From NCBI RefSeq assembly GCF_007625155.1, contig NZ_VMNK01000010.1, positions 1 through 64,000 on the forward strand: a DNA stretch of 64,000 nucleotides, written 5' to 3'. Position numbers and translations under genes: made by a program. A model generated the notes under the pieces. The model ran no database searches. It worked only from the letters and a program-made list of their open reading frames with translations, and was not told where the DNA came from. Positions 53,028 through 61,219 of this stretch are shown in pieces. The stretch is from Denitromonas halophila. GTDB lineage: Bacteria; Pseudomonadota; Gammaproteobacteria; Burkholderiales; Rhodocyclaceae. Every line of letters starts with the position of its first letter. The first letter of the stretch is position 1.

Positions 53028-53438
53028 TCAGGCCGCGCGGATAACGAAACGCTGGGTGTGCTCCAGCGCGTGCTGAGCCTCAAGCGACAGGCGGGCCGTC
53101 GGGTAGGCCAGCAGCCGCTGCAGCCCGATCGGCTCGCCCGTCGCCTCGCAGTAGCCATACTCCCCCTCCTCGATCCGTCGCAGTGCGGCCGCAATCTCCC
53201 GCAGGCGTTCGCTCTGGCGTTGCCGGTCCATGAGCGTGGCCGTGCGTTCCTCCTCCATCGTCGCCCGGTCGGTCGGATCTGCCGCGGCCATCAGATCCTG
53301 ACCCTGCACCTCCAACGCGACAGGGCGTGCCTGCAGCTCGTCACGGGCCCGCTCAAGACGGGCACGGAAAAACGCCAGCTGCTCCTCGTTCATGTACTCA
53401 TCTTCACCCGAAGCCAGAAGGCTCGTCTCGTTCTGCAT
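53028..53438 (-). CDS. DksA/TraR-family protein with reduced zinc site
   Basis: The 136-residue protein starts at ATG 53438 (MQNETSLLASG). It has a long helical hairpin (residues about 20-95, with the coiled-coil tip DPTDRATMEEE) and the DksA globular end YGYCEATGEPIGLQRLLAYPTARL. Only one of the four zinc-binding cysteines of E. coli DksA is present, as in the cysteine-poor DksA class. DksA-like proteins bind the RNA polymerase secondary channel and change rRNA and stress gene transcription. A plasmid copy may tune host transcription. Confidence 0.8.
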   Translation of the reverse strand: MQNETSLLASGEDEYMNEEQLAFFRARLERARDELQARPVALEVQGQDLMAAADPTDRATMEEERTATLMDRQRQSERLREIAAALRRIEEGEYGYCEATGEPIGLQRLLAYPTARLSLEAQHALEHTQRFVIRAA

Positions 53439-53540
53439 CGCTATGTCTCCCTCAATCTGGTGGGTTTCGTGTTGGCCTCGCCAATGCGCGGCCGGGTCAG
53501 TCCATTTTCCGGCTCTGCGCCAACTTTCAAGGGCCATCTC

Positions 53541-54743
53541 CTAGCCAAACACATCAACGTGGCGCTCGCCGGCGCACTGCTCCTGTCGCTCATCCCTCCG
53601 ACCATCCCCGGCTGCCTCCAGCGCGTCCGCCTCGGCCGCCATCGAGCGAACCCCCAGTGTCCGGATCAGCCGCAGCTTCTCAGCACGTTCCGACTCGCTC
53701 AAGTCCGATCGCCCGTGCAACTGGAACAACCGCGACCAGCCTTCCATTTGCTTGCGCTGGGCCGGGCTCAGCTCAACCTTCCGCCCGCGAAGACCGCCAA
53801 TATACGAACCGGAAATAGAAAGTCGGCTGTGCCCGGCAATCTCGGCCACCACCTGGCGCGCGTGATCCACCTTGTCCGGGTCCGCCGCGGCCAGCACCCG
53901 GGCCGGATCAGCGCACCGGATCGGGGAAGGAATCCCAGCCAAGGACTCGAAGGTGTCATTGAGCCCCTGGTGGCGAAGTCCGTGAGGCGTCACCCCAAGC
54001 GCTTCCTTCGACACCCCGCAGCGGCGAAGCACATAGCTGAACCGATTGAGCGCCTGCTTCAGATTCCGGTTCGGATCACCTACATGACCATTTCTTGACC
54101 GGACACGGCTCTTGGCCTCGTCGAGCACCCGGCGCTGGTAGTCCGTGGTCAGCGGCACGATCCGCATCCGACCGCCCTTCGTACCATCGAGCACCTCGAT
54201 CCGATCGCCCTTGTCCGCCCGGTGCGGCCTGAACATCACCGCCTCCTCCCGGCGCAGATAGAACGCATGGCACAGGCGCAGCTGGAACCCCACGTAGTCG
54301 TCCATCGCGGACACCATCGCCAGTACCCCCTCCACATCCACGCCCGCCGCGCTCCACGAGTGGTCATAGGTGGCCACCCCGGAGCGGCGCACCCGCGCAC
54401 TGTCCGTGACGTACTCATGCGAGGGGCGAACCATCCCGCCCTTGCCAAGCCATTGGGCAAGCGTGCGCAGATGACTGATCCGGTTCTGCAGCGTCGAGGC
54501 CGACAGCCCCTCATCGTCCCAGCGCGACACCAGCGCCTCGATGTGTTTCTCGCGCAGCGCGTAGATGCTCTTGATCGCGTACCCCATCTCGTGAAGCTGC
54601 CGGAACGCCTGAAACAGCACCGCCTGGCGCGCATCCGTCGTCCGGTCGCTCACCGGCTTCATCCGGCCCTTCTGCGGCGCACTGCGGCGACCACTCTCGG
54701 CGAGCAGCTCCACAAGCTCACTCTTCCAGCCGTGGCCCTTCAT
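53541..54743 (-). CDS. Tyrosine-type integrase/recombinase
   Basis: The 400-residue protein starts at ATG 54743 (MKGHGWKSELVELL); the frame opens at 54875. The N-terminal domain has a core-binding fold (residues about 40-120, SIYALREKHIEALVSRW). The catalytic domain includes LRREEAVMF with Arg, TPHGLRHQGLND with His-x-x-Arg, and AEIAGHSRLSISGSYIGG with the second His and Tyr nucleophile. It resembles plasmid or ICE site-specific recombinases (integrase with DUF-like insert) and may resolve multimers or integrate a cassette. No att site was identified. Confidence 0.85.
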   Translation of the reverse strand: MKGHGWKSELVELLAESGRRSAPQKGRMKPVSDRTTDARQAVLFQAFRQLHEMGYAIKSIYALREKHIEALVSRWDDEGLSASTLQNRISHLRTLAQWLGKGGMVRPSHEYVTDSARVRRSGVATYDHSWSAAGVDVEGVLAMVSAMDDYVGFQLRLCHAFYLRREEAVMFRPHRADKGDRIEVLDGTKGGRMRIVPLTTDYQRRVLDEAKSRVRSRNGHVGDPNRNLKQALNRFSYVLRRCGVSKEALGVTPHGLRHQGLNDTFESLAGIPSPIRCADPARVLAAADPDKVDHARQVVAEIAGHSRLSISGSYIGGLRGRKVELSPAQRKQMEGWSRLFQLHGRSDLSESERAEKLRLIRTLGVRSMAAEADALEAAGDGRRDERQEQCAGERHVDVFG

Positions 54744-55800
54744 CTGCCTATCTCCTTTCCGGAAACCTAAATTCGCCGCGTCCGCCCAGAGCGCAGAGGG
54801 CGTCACCACCCCCTCCGATCTGGACGCGCGCAGTCGCCCTGTCCGCACCAGACCTACCCGTCTGTTCGACCCCAAGGGTCAGGAGCGCAGAACACCCCTC
54901 ATCAGCAACTAAGGCGATACGTGAGCATGCGAGAGTCCGCCCGGCAGAGCATTTCTGTCGTACCAAACGCGGCCGGATGTACCGACCAACACCACCCCAA
55001 CTAAAGCGGTGTGACGAAACGGGAGGCTCGTCCGTCCTCCTACAGATTCATTGCACTGAACACCCAGCCCGCTGTCCTCCCTGCCACCAGGAGGAGTGCT
55101 GTTTCGTCCGCTCCGTGGGTGGCGGCCAGCAGATCACGTGGTCTGCCCTCGCGCCGGTAATGCACGGACGATGCGTCAGTCGAAAATTGAGATGCGTGTC
55201 GCCATCCAGGTAGGAATGAGCAGCACTTGCGGTCAGAGCGACCCGGTCAGGAAAGAACGCGCCCGGTAAGGCGCCTCATCTCCGTCAAAGCCAGGTCGGC
55301 CCATGACGGCTTGGCGTCCAGCAAAGGAGCGCCGCGTCCGATCAGAACAGTACGTTCGAGCGGATTGATGCAGAGGGCGAGACGGGGTGTCTCGTCCGTG
55401 GCGGATGGTGCAGTTGGTGTGTCGCCAGTGAGGCGGGCCCGCATGCGGGGCTTGAGAAGGGCTGCGTTGAGGATGGCAGCTATCCTGTCAGAGACGTGCA
55501 AATACTATTTCCGTGCCGGACAACTGTCAAACAAAGCCGCGTTCAATTTCCGTTTCACCAGCAGATTCACTTTTGAATCCGGGCCGAATTCTCGCGCCGT
55601 TATTGGGTTCCCCTATCACTCTCTATTGAACACTTTTTGCGAATGCCAGTGATTGGGGCAATTCGCCGGGGGATCGGATAGGGACAATTCAAGTGCTCGA
55701 TTCTGTTTCCGGAAGGCTGTATTGCCGACCCGCTCTCCCCTTTCAAGCGACGAGGCAGGCGCGGGCGTGAAGCATCGAGTCCCATAGGCGACGCGCTGAC
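54744..55800. other. Intergenic stretch with little coding evidence
   Basis: About 1060 bases between the integrase and the par repeats. A minus-strand frame (55247-55501, TTG start, MHVSDRIAAILNAALLKPRM) could be a small gene but lacks a ribosome-binding site. Nothing else is convincing. It may hold the integrase promoter and att-like sequence. Confidence 0.45.
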
Positions 55801-55972
55801 GTCGAATTGGCGACGAATTGGCGACGTTAGAACCGGGCGGCGGCGGGGCGAATTGGTCCAACGTCGAATTGGCGACGGTTTCGCGTCGAATTGGCGACGT
55901 TAGTGCCGTCTGCGGTTTGCGCCATGGAACCTAATGTCGAATTGGCGACGTTTAAACGACGCCAATTCGTCG
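55801..55972. repeat. Direct-repeat centromere (parC-like) upstream of parM
   Basis: GTCGAATTGGCGACG occurs at 55801, 55863, 55885 and 55936, with an overlapping variant GACGAATTGGCGACG at 55812, a diverged copy near 55847 and an inverted copy at 55957-55972. Clusters of short direct repeats next to parM-type genes are the DNA sites bound by ParR. The array also covers the likely operon promoter, consistent with autoregulation by ParR. Confidence 0.75.
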
Positions 55973-56070
55973 CGAGAATCGATTAACGAGACAAAACGCT
56001 GTTTTCCCAAGGTGGTTGGCGAGAGGCCGACGGCTAGGATTGGGGCACTCAAACACAAGGAGTGCTTCCA

Positions 56071-57117
56071 ATGACTGCAATCGTCCGCGCCATCGACGTT
56101 GGCTATGGCAATACCAAGTACGTGGTCTTTCATGAGCGTGGCCAGGAGGTCCAGTGCGCTGTCTTCCCCTCGATCGCCCCTCAAGCGAGCGTCGGCGCCG
56201 ACCTGTCGGGCGGAGTGTTCCAGAAGCGCAACACGGTGACCGTCGACGTGAACGGCGTGCTGTATGAGGTGGGGCGCGACGCCAAGCTCGCCCAGGACGC
56301 CAGCTACGGCCGGGTGCTCGATTCGAAGTATTCGCTCTCGGATGTCTACATGGCGCTCGTGCGCGGGGCGATCTCCTACATGGGCGTGCCGCACATCGAT
56401 GTGCTCGTGCTTGGCTTGCCGGTCAACACCTTCGAGACTCACAACCTTGATCTGGCCAAGCGCATGGTTGGCACGCATCGGGTGCCGGCTCCTACTACGA
56501 GCGAGCCTGGCGCCACCATCGAGGTCGAAGTTCGGGCGGTTCGCGTGATCCCGCAACCCATCGGTGGCTTCTTTGACTACGCGATCCGCAACAATCTGTA
56601 TGGGCGAATGAAGAACCAGATGAACCTGCTGATCGACCCGGGTTTCTACACGCTCGACTGGGTGGTCGCCCACGGGGTGAAGATGGCCAACGCCCGTAGC
56701 GGCGCTCACTCGGGGGGGATGTCGGCGGTGTTGTCGACCATGGCCGAGGCCATCGGCCGCGAGCTTGGCACCCAACTGAACGACTACTCGGTGATCGATG
56801 ATGCGATTCGCACCGGCATCGCCCCGCGCTTTTGCGGGAAGTCGTTCGACATCACGCGCCACATCAAGATCGGCAAGGAGAAGGCACGCCAATTCGTGTC
56901 GGTCCTGGCCAACCGTGTGGGCAACGGCGTGGACATCGACAACATCATTCTGGCCGGTGGTGGAGCGGAGTTCTTCAAGGATCTGATTCAGGAGAAGTTC
57001 CCGAACCACGACCTGGTGGTTACCGATGCACCGGTGTTTGCCAACGTTCGCGGCTTCCAGCTCGCTGGTGAGCAGTACGCCTCCTCGCAAGCGTTCTCCA
57101 ACGCTCGCGCCGCCTGA
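56071..57117 (+). CDS. parM: ParM/StbA-type actin-like plasmid segregation ATPase
   Basis: ParM forms dynamic filaments that push sister plasmids apart. The 348-residue protein starts at ATG 56071 after AAGGAG. The actin-fold ATP motifs are visible: phosphate-1 IDVGYGNTKYV near residue 8, a phosphate-2-like LIDPGFYTLDWV near residue 195, and adenosine site NIILAGGGAEFF near residue 295. The repeat centromere upstream and the small ParR-like gene 24 bases downstream complete a type II partition module. It shares features with the PRTRC/StbA subgroup. Confidence 0.9.
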   Translation: MTAIVRAIDVGYGNTKYVVFHERGQEVQCAVFPSIAPQASVGADLSGGVFQKRNTVTVDVNGVLYEVGRDAKLAQDASYGRVLDSKYSLSDVYMALVRGAISYMGVPHIDVLVLGLPVNTFETHNLDLAKRMVGTHRVPAPTTSEPGATIEVEVRAVRVIPQPIGGFFDYAIRNNLYGRMKNQMNLLIDPGFYTLDWVVAHGVKMANARSGAHSGGMSAVLSTMAEAIGRELGTQLNDYSVIDDAIRTGIAPRFCGKSFDITRHIKIGKEKARQFVSVLANRVGNGVDIDNIILAGGGAEFFKDLIQEKFPNHDLVVTDAPVFANVRGFQLAGEQYASSQAFSNARAA

Positions 57118-57140
57118 TCGCCTTGGCAAGGAATCGAGCT

Positions 57141-57458
57141 ATGGACATCGACCGGGCAAGCCTTCCGCTTCGATTGACGATCTTCGAGAACGAGAATCCT
57201 GACCTGTTTCGCACCCTGAGCGCCCTGCCTCCGGGGCGCATTGCGCGTCGCACGGCGCTGATGCGGCTACTGGAGCTTGGCGTCCGGGCCTCCCGCGGTG
57301 AGGTTGTACCGAGCGAGGCTGCGGTGACCGAGAAGGCATTGGCGCCCGCTGCTTCGGGACCAAGTCCGGGGGTGCCTGCACCCGCGCAAAACGCCCTGCC
57401 GACGCCGTTTCCCGACGTTCAGATCGACGAAGCGGATCTGATGGAAGTTTTTAGCTGA
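57141..57458 (+). CDS. parR: ParR-like centromere-binding adaptor
   Basis: The 105-residue protein starts at ATG 57141 after AAGGA, 24 bases after parM (the frame opens at 57123). The N-terminal half has a ribbon-helix-helix-like strand and helices (LPLRLTIFENENPDLFRTL, GRIARRTALMRLLELGVRA). The C-terminal half is flexible and ends in acidic DVQIDEADLMEVFS, fitting a ParM-contacting tail. Identification rests on position and architecture, since ParR sequences diverge quickly. Confidence 0.72.
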   Translation: MDIDRASLPLRLTIFENENPDLFRTLSALPPGRIARRTALMRLLELGVRASRGEVVPSEAAVTEKALAPAASGPSPGVPAPAQNALPTPFPDVQIDEADLMEVFS

Positions 57459-57478
57459 AGACGCTCTTGAAAGCGAAG

Positions 57479-57531
57479 TCTTCTCCGGTAGAACTGATAT
57501 TGAGGTCATTCGATCTCTCTACTGGAGAAGA
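57479..57531 (+). promoter_or_regulatory. 14-bp hairpin sequestering the ribosome-binding site of the next gene
   Basis: TCTTCTCCGGTAGA (57479-57492) can pair along all 14 bases (one G-U) with TCTACTGGAGAAGA (57518-57531), which contains the GGAGA ribosome-binding site 4 bases before the ATG at 57535. The loop is 25 bases. It predicts translational silencing unless opened. Confidence 0.65.
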
Positions 57532-57534
57532 AAA

Positions 57535-57837
57535 ATGAAAATGAAACCGGATAAGGATTTGGTGATGCGCGACTTCGCTCATGCCGACACCCGAAGCGTT
57601 CGTGCTGGCCTCGAGGGGCGGGACGATGGCCGGGTTGAGCGGTATGAGCGGTACTTCCACGAGCATCTCGCTTCGCGCCAGGAGATGGGCGTGATGGAAG
57701 TGTTTCAGGCTGGGTTTCGGGCCGCCCACGATGAGCGTTATGAGGAGGAGCGCCCGCTTCTCAACGCTTCTCTGATGCGGCTCTTGCCTGTGCTCGGTCT
57801 GGTATTCGGAGCCGCGCTGGCCAACATGCTCACATGA
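57535..57837 (+). CDS. Small tail-anchored membrane protein, 100 residues
   Basis: ATG 57535 is preceded by GGAGAAGA. The first 75 residues are charged (DFAHADTRSVRAGLEGRDDG, MEVFQAGFRAAHDERY) and the C terminus is a single hydrophobic helix (SLMRLLPVLGLVFGAALANML). Its stop overlaps the ATG of the lytic transglycosylase gene (ATGA). It probably sits at the membrane with the transfer machinery; no family is recognised. Confidence 0.6.
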   Translation: MKMKPDKDLVMRDFAHADTRSVRAGLEGRDDGRVERYERYFHEHLASRQEMGVMEVFQAGFRAAHDERYEEERPLLNASLMRLLPVLGLVFGAALANMLT

Positions 57838-58385
57838 TCAAACGCACTCTCTTTGCTCTGCCAATGGTGATGGCTACTAGCGTCGCTTCGGCGAATGGCA
57901 CAACCGGCCTTAACCTGAACGACGTTGAACCCGTAACAGCTACTGCCGCTACGGTTCAGCCGGTTGCTCCGGTTCTGGGGGCCAAGCCAAGCGCCACACC
58001 AGGGCGGTGCACTTGGGAAAGCGTGGCGAGAAAGTGGCAGGTCAATCCCCACGTGCTCTACGCAATCGCCAAGACGGAATCAAACCTGAACCCGCGTGCG
58101 GTCAATCGCAGCAACGCAAACGGATCGGAAGACATCGGGATGATGCAGATCAACTCCTGGTGGCTGCCGCAGCTCGCCAAACTAGGAATCACCCGGGCGG
58201 ACCTCTTTGTGCCGTGCGTGAGCCTTGATGTGGCCGGCTGGATCTTGTCGCAGAACATGGAACGGCACGGCAACACATGGAAGGCCATTGGCGCGTACAA
58301 CGCGGTGACCCCTTCAAAACAGCAGATCTACGCCGAAAAGGTGTTCAAGAACATCGCCCTCGTTTCGAGAAATGGGACTCGCTGA
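57834..58385 (+). CDS. Periplasmic lytic transglycosylase (conjugation-type, VirB1/IagB-like)
   Basis: The 183-residue precursor has a signal peptide (RTLFALPMVMATSVASA) and the lysozyme-like domain: YAIAKTESNLNPRAVN with the catalytic Glu near residue 84, GMMQINSWW, and AIGAYNAV. Such enzymes open peptidoglycan to let transfer apparatus or pili through. It begins inside the stop of the membrane-protein gene, and the next membrane gene starts inside its stop, so all three are coupled. Confidence 0.88.
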   Translation: MIKRTLFALPMVMATSVASANGTTGLNLNDVEPVTATAATVQPVAPVLGAKPSATPGRCTWESVARKWQVNPHVLYAIAKTESNLNPRAVNRSNANGSEDIGMMQINSWWLPQLAKLGITRADLFVPCVSLDVAGWILSQNMERHGNTWKAIGAYNAVTPSKQQIYAEKVFKNIALVSRNGTR

Positions 58386-58695
58386 GCAACTACTCCTGAT
58401 GCGCATGTGGTACCTGCTGCCAGCCGCCGCCGACGGCTTGCTGCTCGCGTGCACGCCGTTATTGGCGCTTCAGTTTGCGGTCATGGTGGAGTTGTCATGG
58501 CTCAACGAGGCTCGCACTCGCGCGGCCTCATTTATCGTGCTTGGCTTCAACCTGGGCATGCTTATCTTCATGCCCGAAACCGGCTTTCTGCCCTACGATC
58601 TGGTGATGTTCGCGGCCAATGCGTCGGTGGTGTGCCTGATGTCGCGCGAGCTGTTTAGCGCCGGCCACCCCGCGGAGCAATCCCCCGGGCGTTGA
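58372..58695 (+). CDS. Small polytopic membrane protein, 107 residues
   Basis: Starts at ATG 58372 inside the end of the transglycosylase gene. Three hydrophobic helices are visible (LPAAADGLLLACTPLLALQF, AASFIVLGFNLGMLIFM, YDLVMFAANASVVCLM). No family is recognised. Co-expression with a lytic transglycosylase points to the cell-envelope part of conjugation. Confidence 0.6.
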   Translation: MGLAEQLLLMRMWYLLPAAADGLLLACTPLLALQFAVMVELSWLNEARTRAASFIVLGFNLGMLIFMPETGFLPYDLVMFAANASVVCLMSRELFSAGHPAEQSPGR

Positions 58696-58754
58696 TGCCC
58701 ACGAACTCGCTTCCCTCAAGTAGATGCGATGAAGGATTGCTGGCCGCGGCCGGC

Positions 58755-60674
58755 CTACTGAAAATCCTGCGGCATCAGGTCGATGCCACGGAACAGTGTT
58801 CTCGAACGACCGCTGGTGTCGTTGGATTCGGTGGCGAGGTCGCCAAATCCGCGCTGTAGCAGATCCAGTTCAGCCAGTTCGAAGCCGTCGTTGGTTTGCG
58901 CCAGAAGCTGTATCCGTGCGGCTGTATCTTCATCGACTTCATTGGGCAGGTATGCGAAGAAGGCACCCCAGCCACCGTGACGAGCCAAGCGCCCGCGGAA
59001 CTGATGCAGGGTGCTGACGCCATATCGGTCGGCGCTGACCACGATGAGCATGCGCAGGTTGGCGATCGTGATCCCGATCTCGATGATCGAAGATCCGATG
59101 ATGATCGAGCGCTGGCCACTCTTGGCTAGCGCCATGGCCTCTATCTTCTCCTCGGTACTCATCTTGCCGTGAAGGACCACCACCTGGCCGGGACACAGCT
59201 TCTCGAAAGAAGCACCGGCGGCCACCACCGAGGCGGAATCACCCTCACCGTTGGCCTCGACGCGCGGGTAGATGACTGCAACTTGCTGCCCGGCGGCCAC
59301 CACCTTCTTGAGCATGTCGAACATCCGGCCGCGGTGTTCGGTGCCGACCACGTAAGTTCGGATGTCTTGCACCGCGTGGCGCTTCGATACGACGATCCGC
59401 TCCTTGCCGCCGTATCGGAGCATGGCCACAGTGCGCGGAATCGGCGTGGCGGAGGCCTCCAGGACGTTCGTGTCGTCGTTGCACAGCTCTGCCCTTTGCT
59501 CCACAGACATTTTCTGCTGTTCGTCGATCACCAAGAGGTTCGGATGCCACATCGCTTTTCGTGCGACCGAAAAAAGTCGTGTGGTGCCGATCAGCACCGG
59601 GTTCTGGTCCCACTGGACAGTCTCCTTGCGGGTGGCGTCGGTGATCAAGCTGACCGGGCATTCAGGGAAGCAGGAGCGGAATTCACCAGCAATCTGCTCT
59701 GCCAGCAGCGTGTTGGGCACGAGCACTGCCACCTTCGCGCCGGTGGCCTGCGAGGCCACTGCCGGCACCATGTAGCAAAGGGTTTTTCCCACACCCACGT
59801 CGGCGGTGAGGATGGCATCCATGGCGTAGGGCTGTCCGAGCGAATGGCAGATCGCGTGGATTGCCGCTTCCTGTGACTCCTCGCCAGTCGTAGGGCGAAA
59901 TGGGAGCGAGCCGATCATGCGGTTGATGTCGGCGTCGTTGATCCGAATTGTGGTTTGCAGGCGCAGCGGCCTCTGCCCTGCCCGTTCGGCTTCATAGAGG
60001 ACGTAGGCTGCGGCCAACGCACGGGCGGCATCCATTGCCCAGGTCGCGTGCTCGATGCTCGCCGGCCGGTGCAGACCATCGAGGAGCATCGCCAGGCTGC
60101 CACCAGTACCGGCGCGCTTGAGGATGTCGATCTCCTCCAACCCTCCAAAGCTCTGCCGGATGGCTATGAGCGCATCAACATGGGCGTTGGGGTCTTCCAG
60201 CGCCTGGGCGACAGCAGCGCCGACTGTCTCAGACGAAACGACACGCGGCTTGCCCGCATAGACGGGCATCACGCGTCCGATCCACTTCTGAGGGACGATC
60301 TCTGGGCCGTGCAGGTAGATTTCTCCGCTGAACTCGGATGGCTTCACACTGATCATGAGCGATTGGCCGACTGGCACATCGTTCCATTCGGAGAAGCGCA
60401 GATCCCCGAAAGCGGTCAGGCGATGTTCGCGGCCGCCGGTATCACGGGCACGGATGATGATGCGGCCCTTCTTGGAAGGATGGCGCGAGGCCCTAGCGCA
60501 TGTGGTCATCTCCAGGATGATCCGCTGATCAACGAAGGCCCCAATCTCGTGGGGTTCGCAGATCAAGGAGTAGTCGACGTGCTTGCGTGGGGCCCACAAG
60601 AGCGCTTCATGGGGGGCCATCACCCCCACTCGCCGAATTTGCTCCATGGCCGAGCGATGAACGACTGCGCTCAT
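58755..60674 (-). CDS. RecG-like superfamily-2 DNA helicase
   Basis: The 639-residue protein starts at ATG 60674, overlapping the stop of the upstream gene (ATGA). Residues about 60-140 suggest an OB/wedge domain (RIIIRARDTGGREHRL, GQSLMISVKPSEFSGE). The helicase core has Walker A ADVGVGKT, LVIDEQQ (motif II, RecG-like DEQ), SATPIPRT, and motif VI QFRGRLARHG, followed by LLQRGFGDL as in RecG. RecG remodels stalled forks. The protein is shorter than chromosomal RecG (about 690) and plasmid-specific in the N terminus. Confidence 0.82.
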   Translation of the reverse strand: MSAVVHRSAMEQIRRVGVMAPHEALLWAPRKHVDYSLICEPHEIGAFVDQRIILEMTTCARASRHPSKKGRIIIRARDTGGREHRLTAFGDLRFSEWNDVPVGQSLMISVKPSEFSGEIYLHGPEIVPQKWIGRVMPVYAGKPRVVSSETVGAAVAQALEDPNAHVDALIAIRQSFGGLEEIDILKRAGTGGSLAMLLDGLHRPASIEHATWAMDAARALAAAYVLYEAERAGQRPLRLQTTIRINDADINRMIGSLPFRPTTGEESQEAAIHAICHSLGQPYAMDAILTADVGVGKTLCYMVPAVASQATGAKVAVLVPNTLLAEQIAGEFRSCFPECPVSLITDATRKETVQWDQNPVLIGTTRLFSVARKAMWHPNLLVIDEQQKMSVEQRAELCNDDTNVLEASATPIPRTVAMLRYGGKERIVVSKRHAVQDIRTYVVGTEHRGRMFDMLKKVVAAGQQVAVIYPRVEANGEGDSASVVAAGASFEKLCPGQVVVLHGKMSTEEKIEAMALAKSGQRSIIIGSSIIEIGITIANLRMLIVVSADRYGVSTLHQFRGRLARHGGWGAFFAYLPNEVDEDTAARIQLLAQTNDGFELAELDLLQRGFGDLATESNDTSGRSRTLFRGIDLMPQDFQ

Positions 60675-61189
60675 GGTACGACTCGCAATGCATTGCGAAG
60701 ATCGATGCGCTGATCGTCGGGCAACTCCCGGTACAGACGGACCAGCTTGTCCACCTTCGGCTCACGCACACGCTTGGGCGCGACGGCCACTTCGTTGTCG
60801 GAGCCGGTGAGCATCTCATCGAGCACAGCCTTCGCATCGCGCTCATGAAGTGTGCAGACCACCGTGACGATCTCGGCAATGTTGCCTTCGGTGGCCACGC
60901 GGGCGGCAGCGTCGAGCGTGCTCATGTTCGCAGTGGCCAGCACATGCAGAACGTCATCGGGCAGTCGCAGCTCGAAGAAGAACCGGCGAGCGACGCGCAT
61001 GTATTGGTAGGCCGCCTTTTCATTGAGACACAGATCTTCAAGGAGCGCCCCGAAATTCTCCGCGCGCCCGCGCCACGCCTCTGTGCGCCGGGCCTGCTCG
61101 AGCATGGCGCCCATCTCGATGCGAGCCATCCCGAAACGCTGACGGGATCGGTGCAACTGGTCAAAGAGGTCCGGTGTGTTGTTTCCCAT
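60671..61189 (-). CDS. Hypothetical DNA-associated plasmid protein, 172 residues
   Basis: Starts at ATG 61189 and is coupled to the helicase gene. The helical pattern LNEKAAYQYMRVARRFFFEL near residue 52 and TLDAAARVATEGNIAEIV near 90 resemble the repeated helices of plasmid ParB/KorB-like or DUF3102-type proteins, without certain assignment. The basic C terminus includes PKRVREPKVDKLVRLYRELP. Confidence 0.6.
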   Translation of the reverse strand: MGNNTPDLFDQLHRSRQRFGMARIEMGAMLEQARRTEAWRGRAENFGALLEDLCLNEKAAYQYMRVARRFFFELRLPDDVLHVLATANMSTLDAAARVATEGNIAEIVTVVCTLHERDAKAVLDEMLTGSDNEVAVAPKRVREPKVDKLVRLYRELPDDQRIDLRNALRVVP

Positions 61190-61219
61190 TCGACTATCGT
61201 TCCACAGCCGAGGGCTTTT

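Noticed and set aside
55801..55972. CRISPR array reading of the GTCGAATTGGCGACG repeats
   Set aside because: The repeats are 15 bases with irregular spacing, one is inverted, and they adjoin parM.
55900..57129. 409-residue minus-strand open frame
   Set aside because: Antisense shadow of parM and its repeats; no recognisable motif, while parM is clear on the plus strand.
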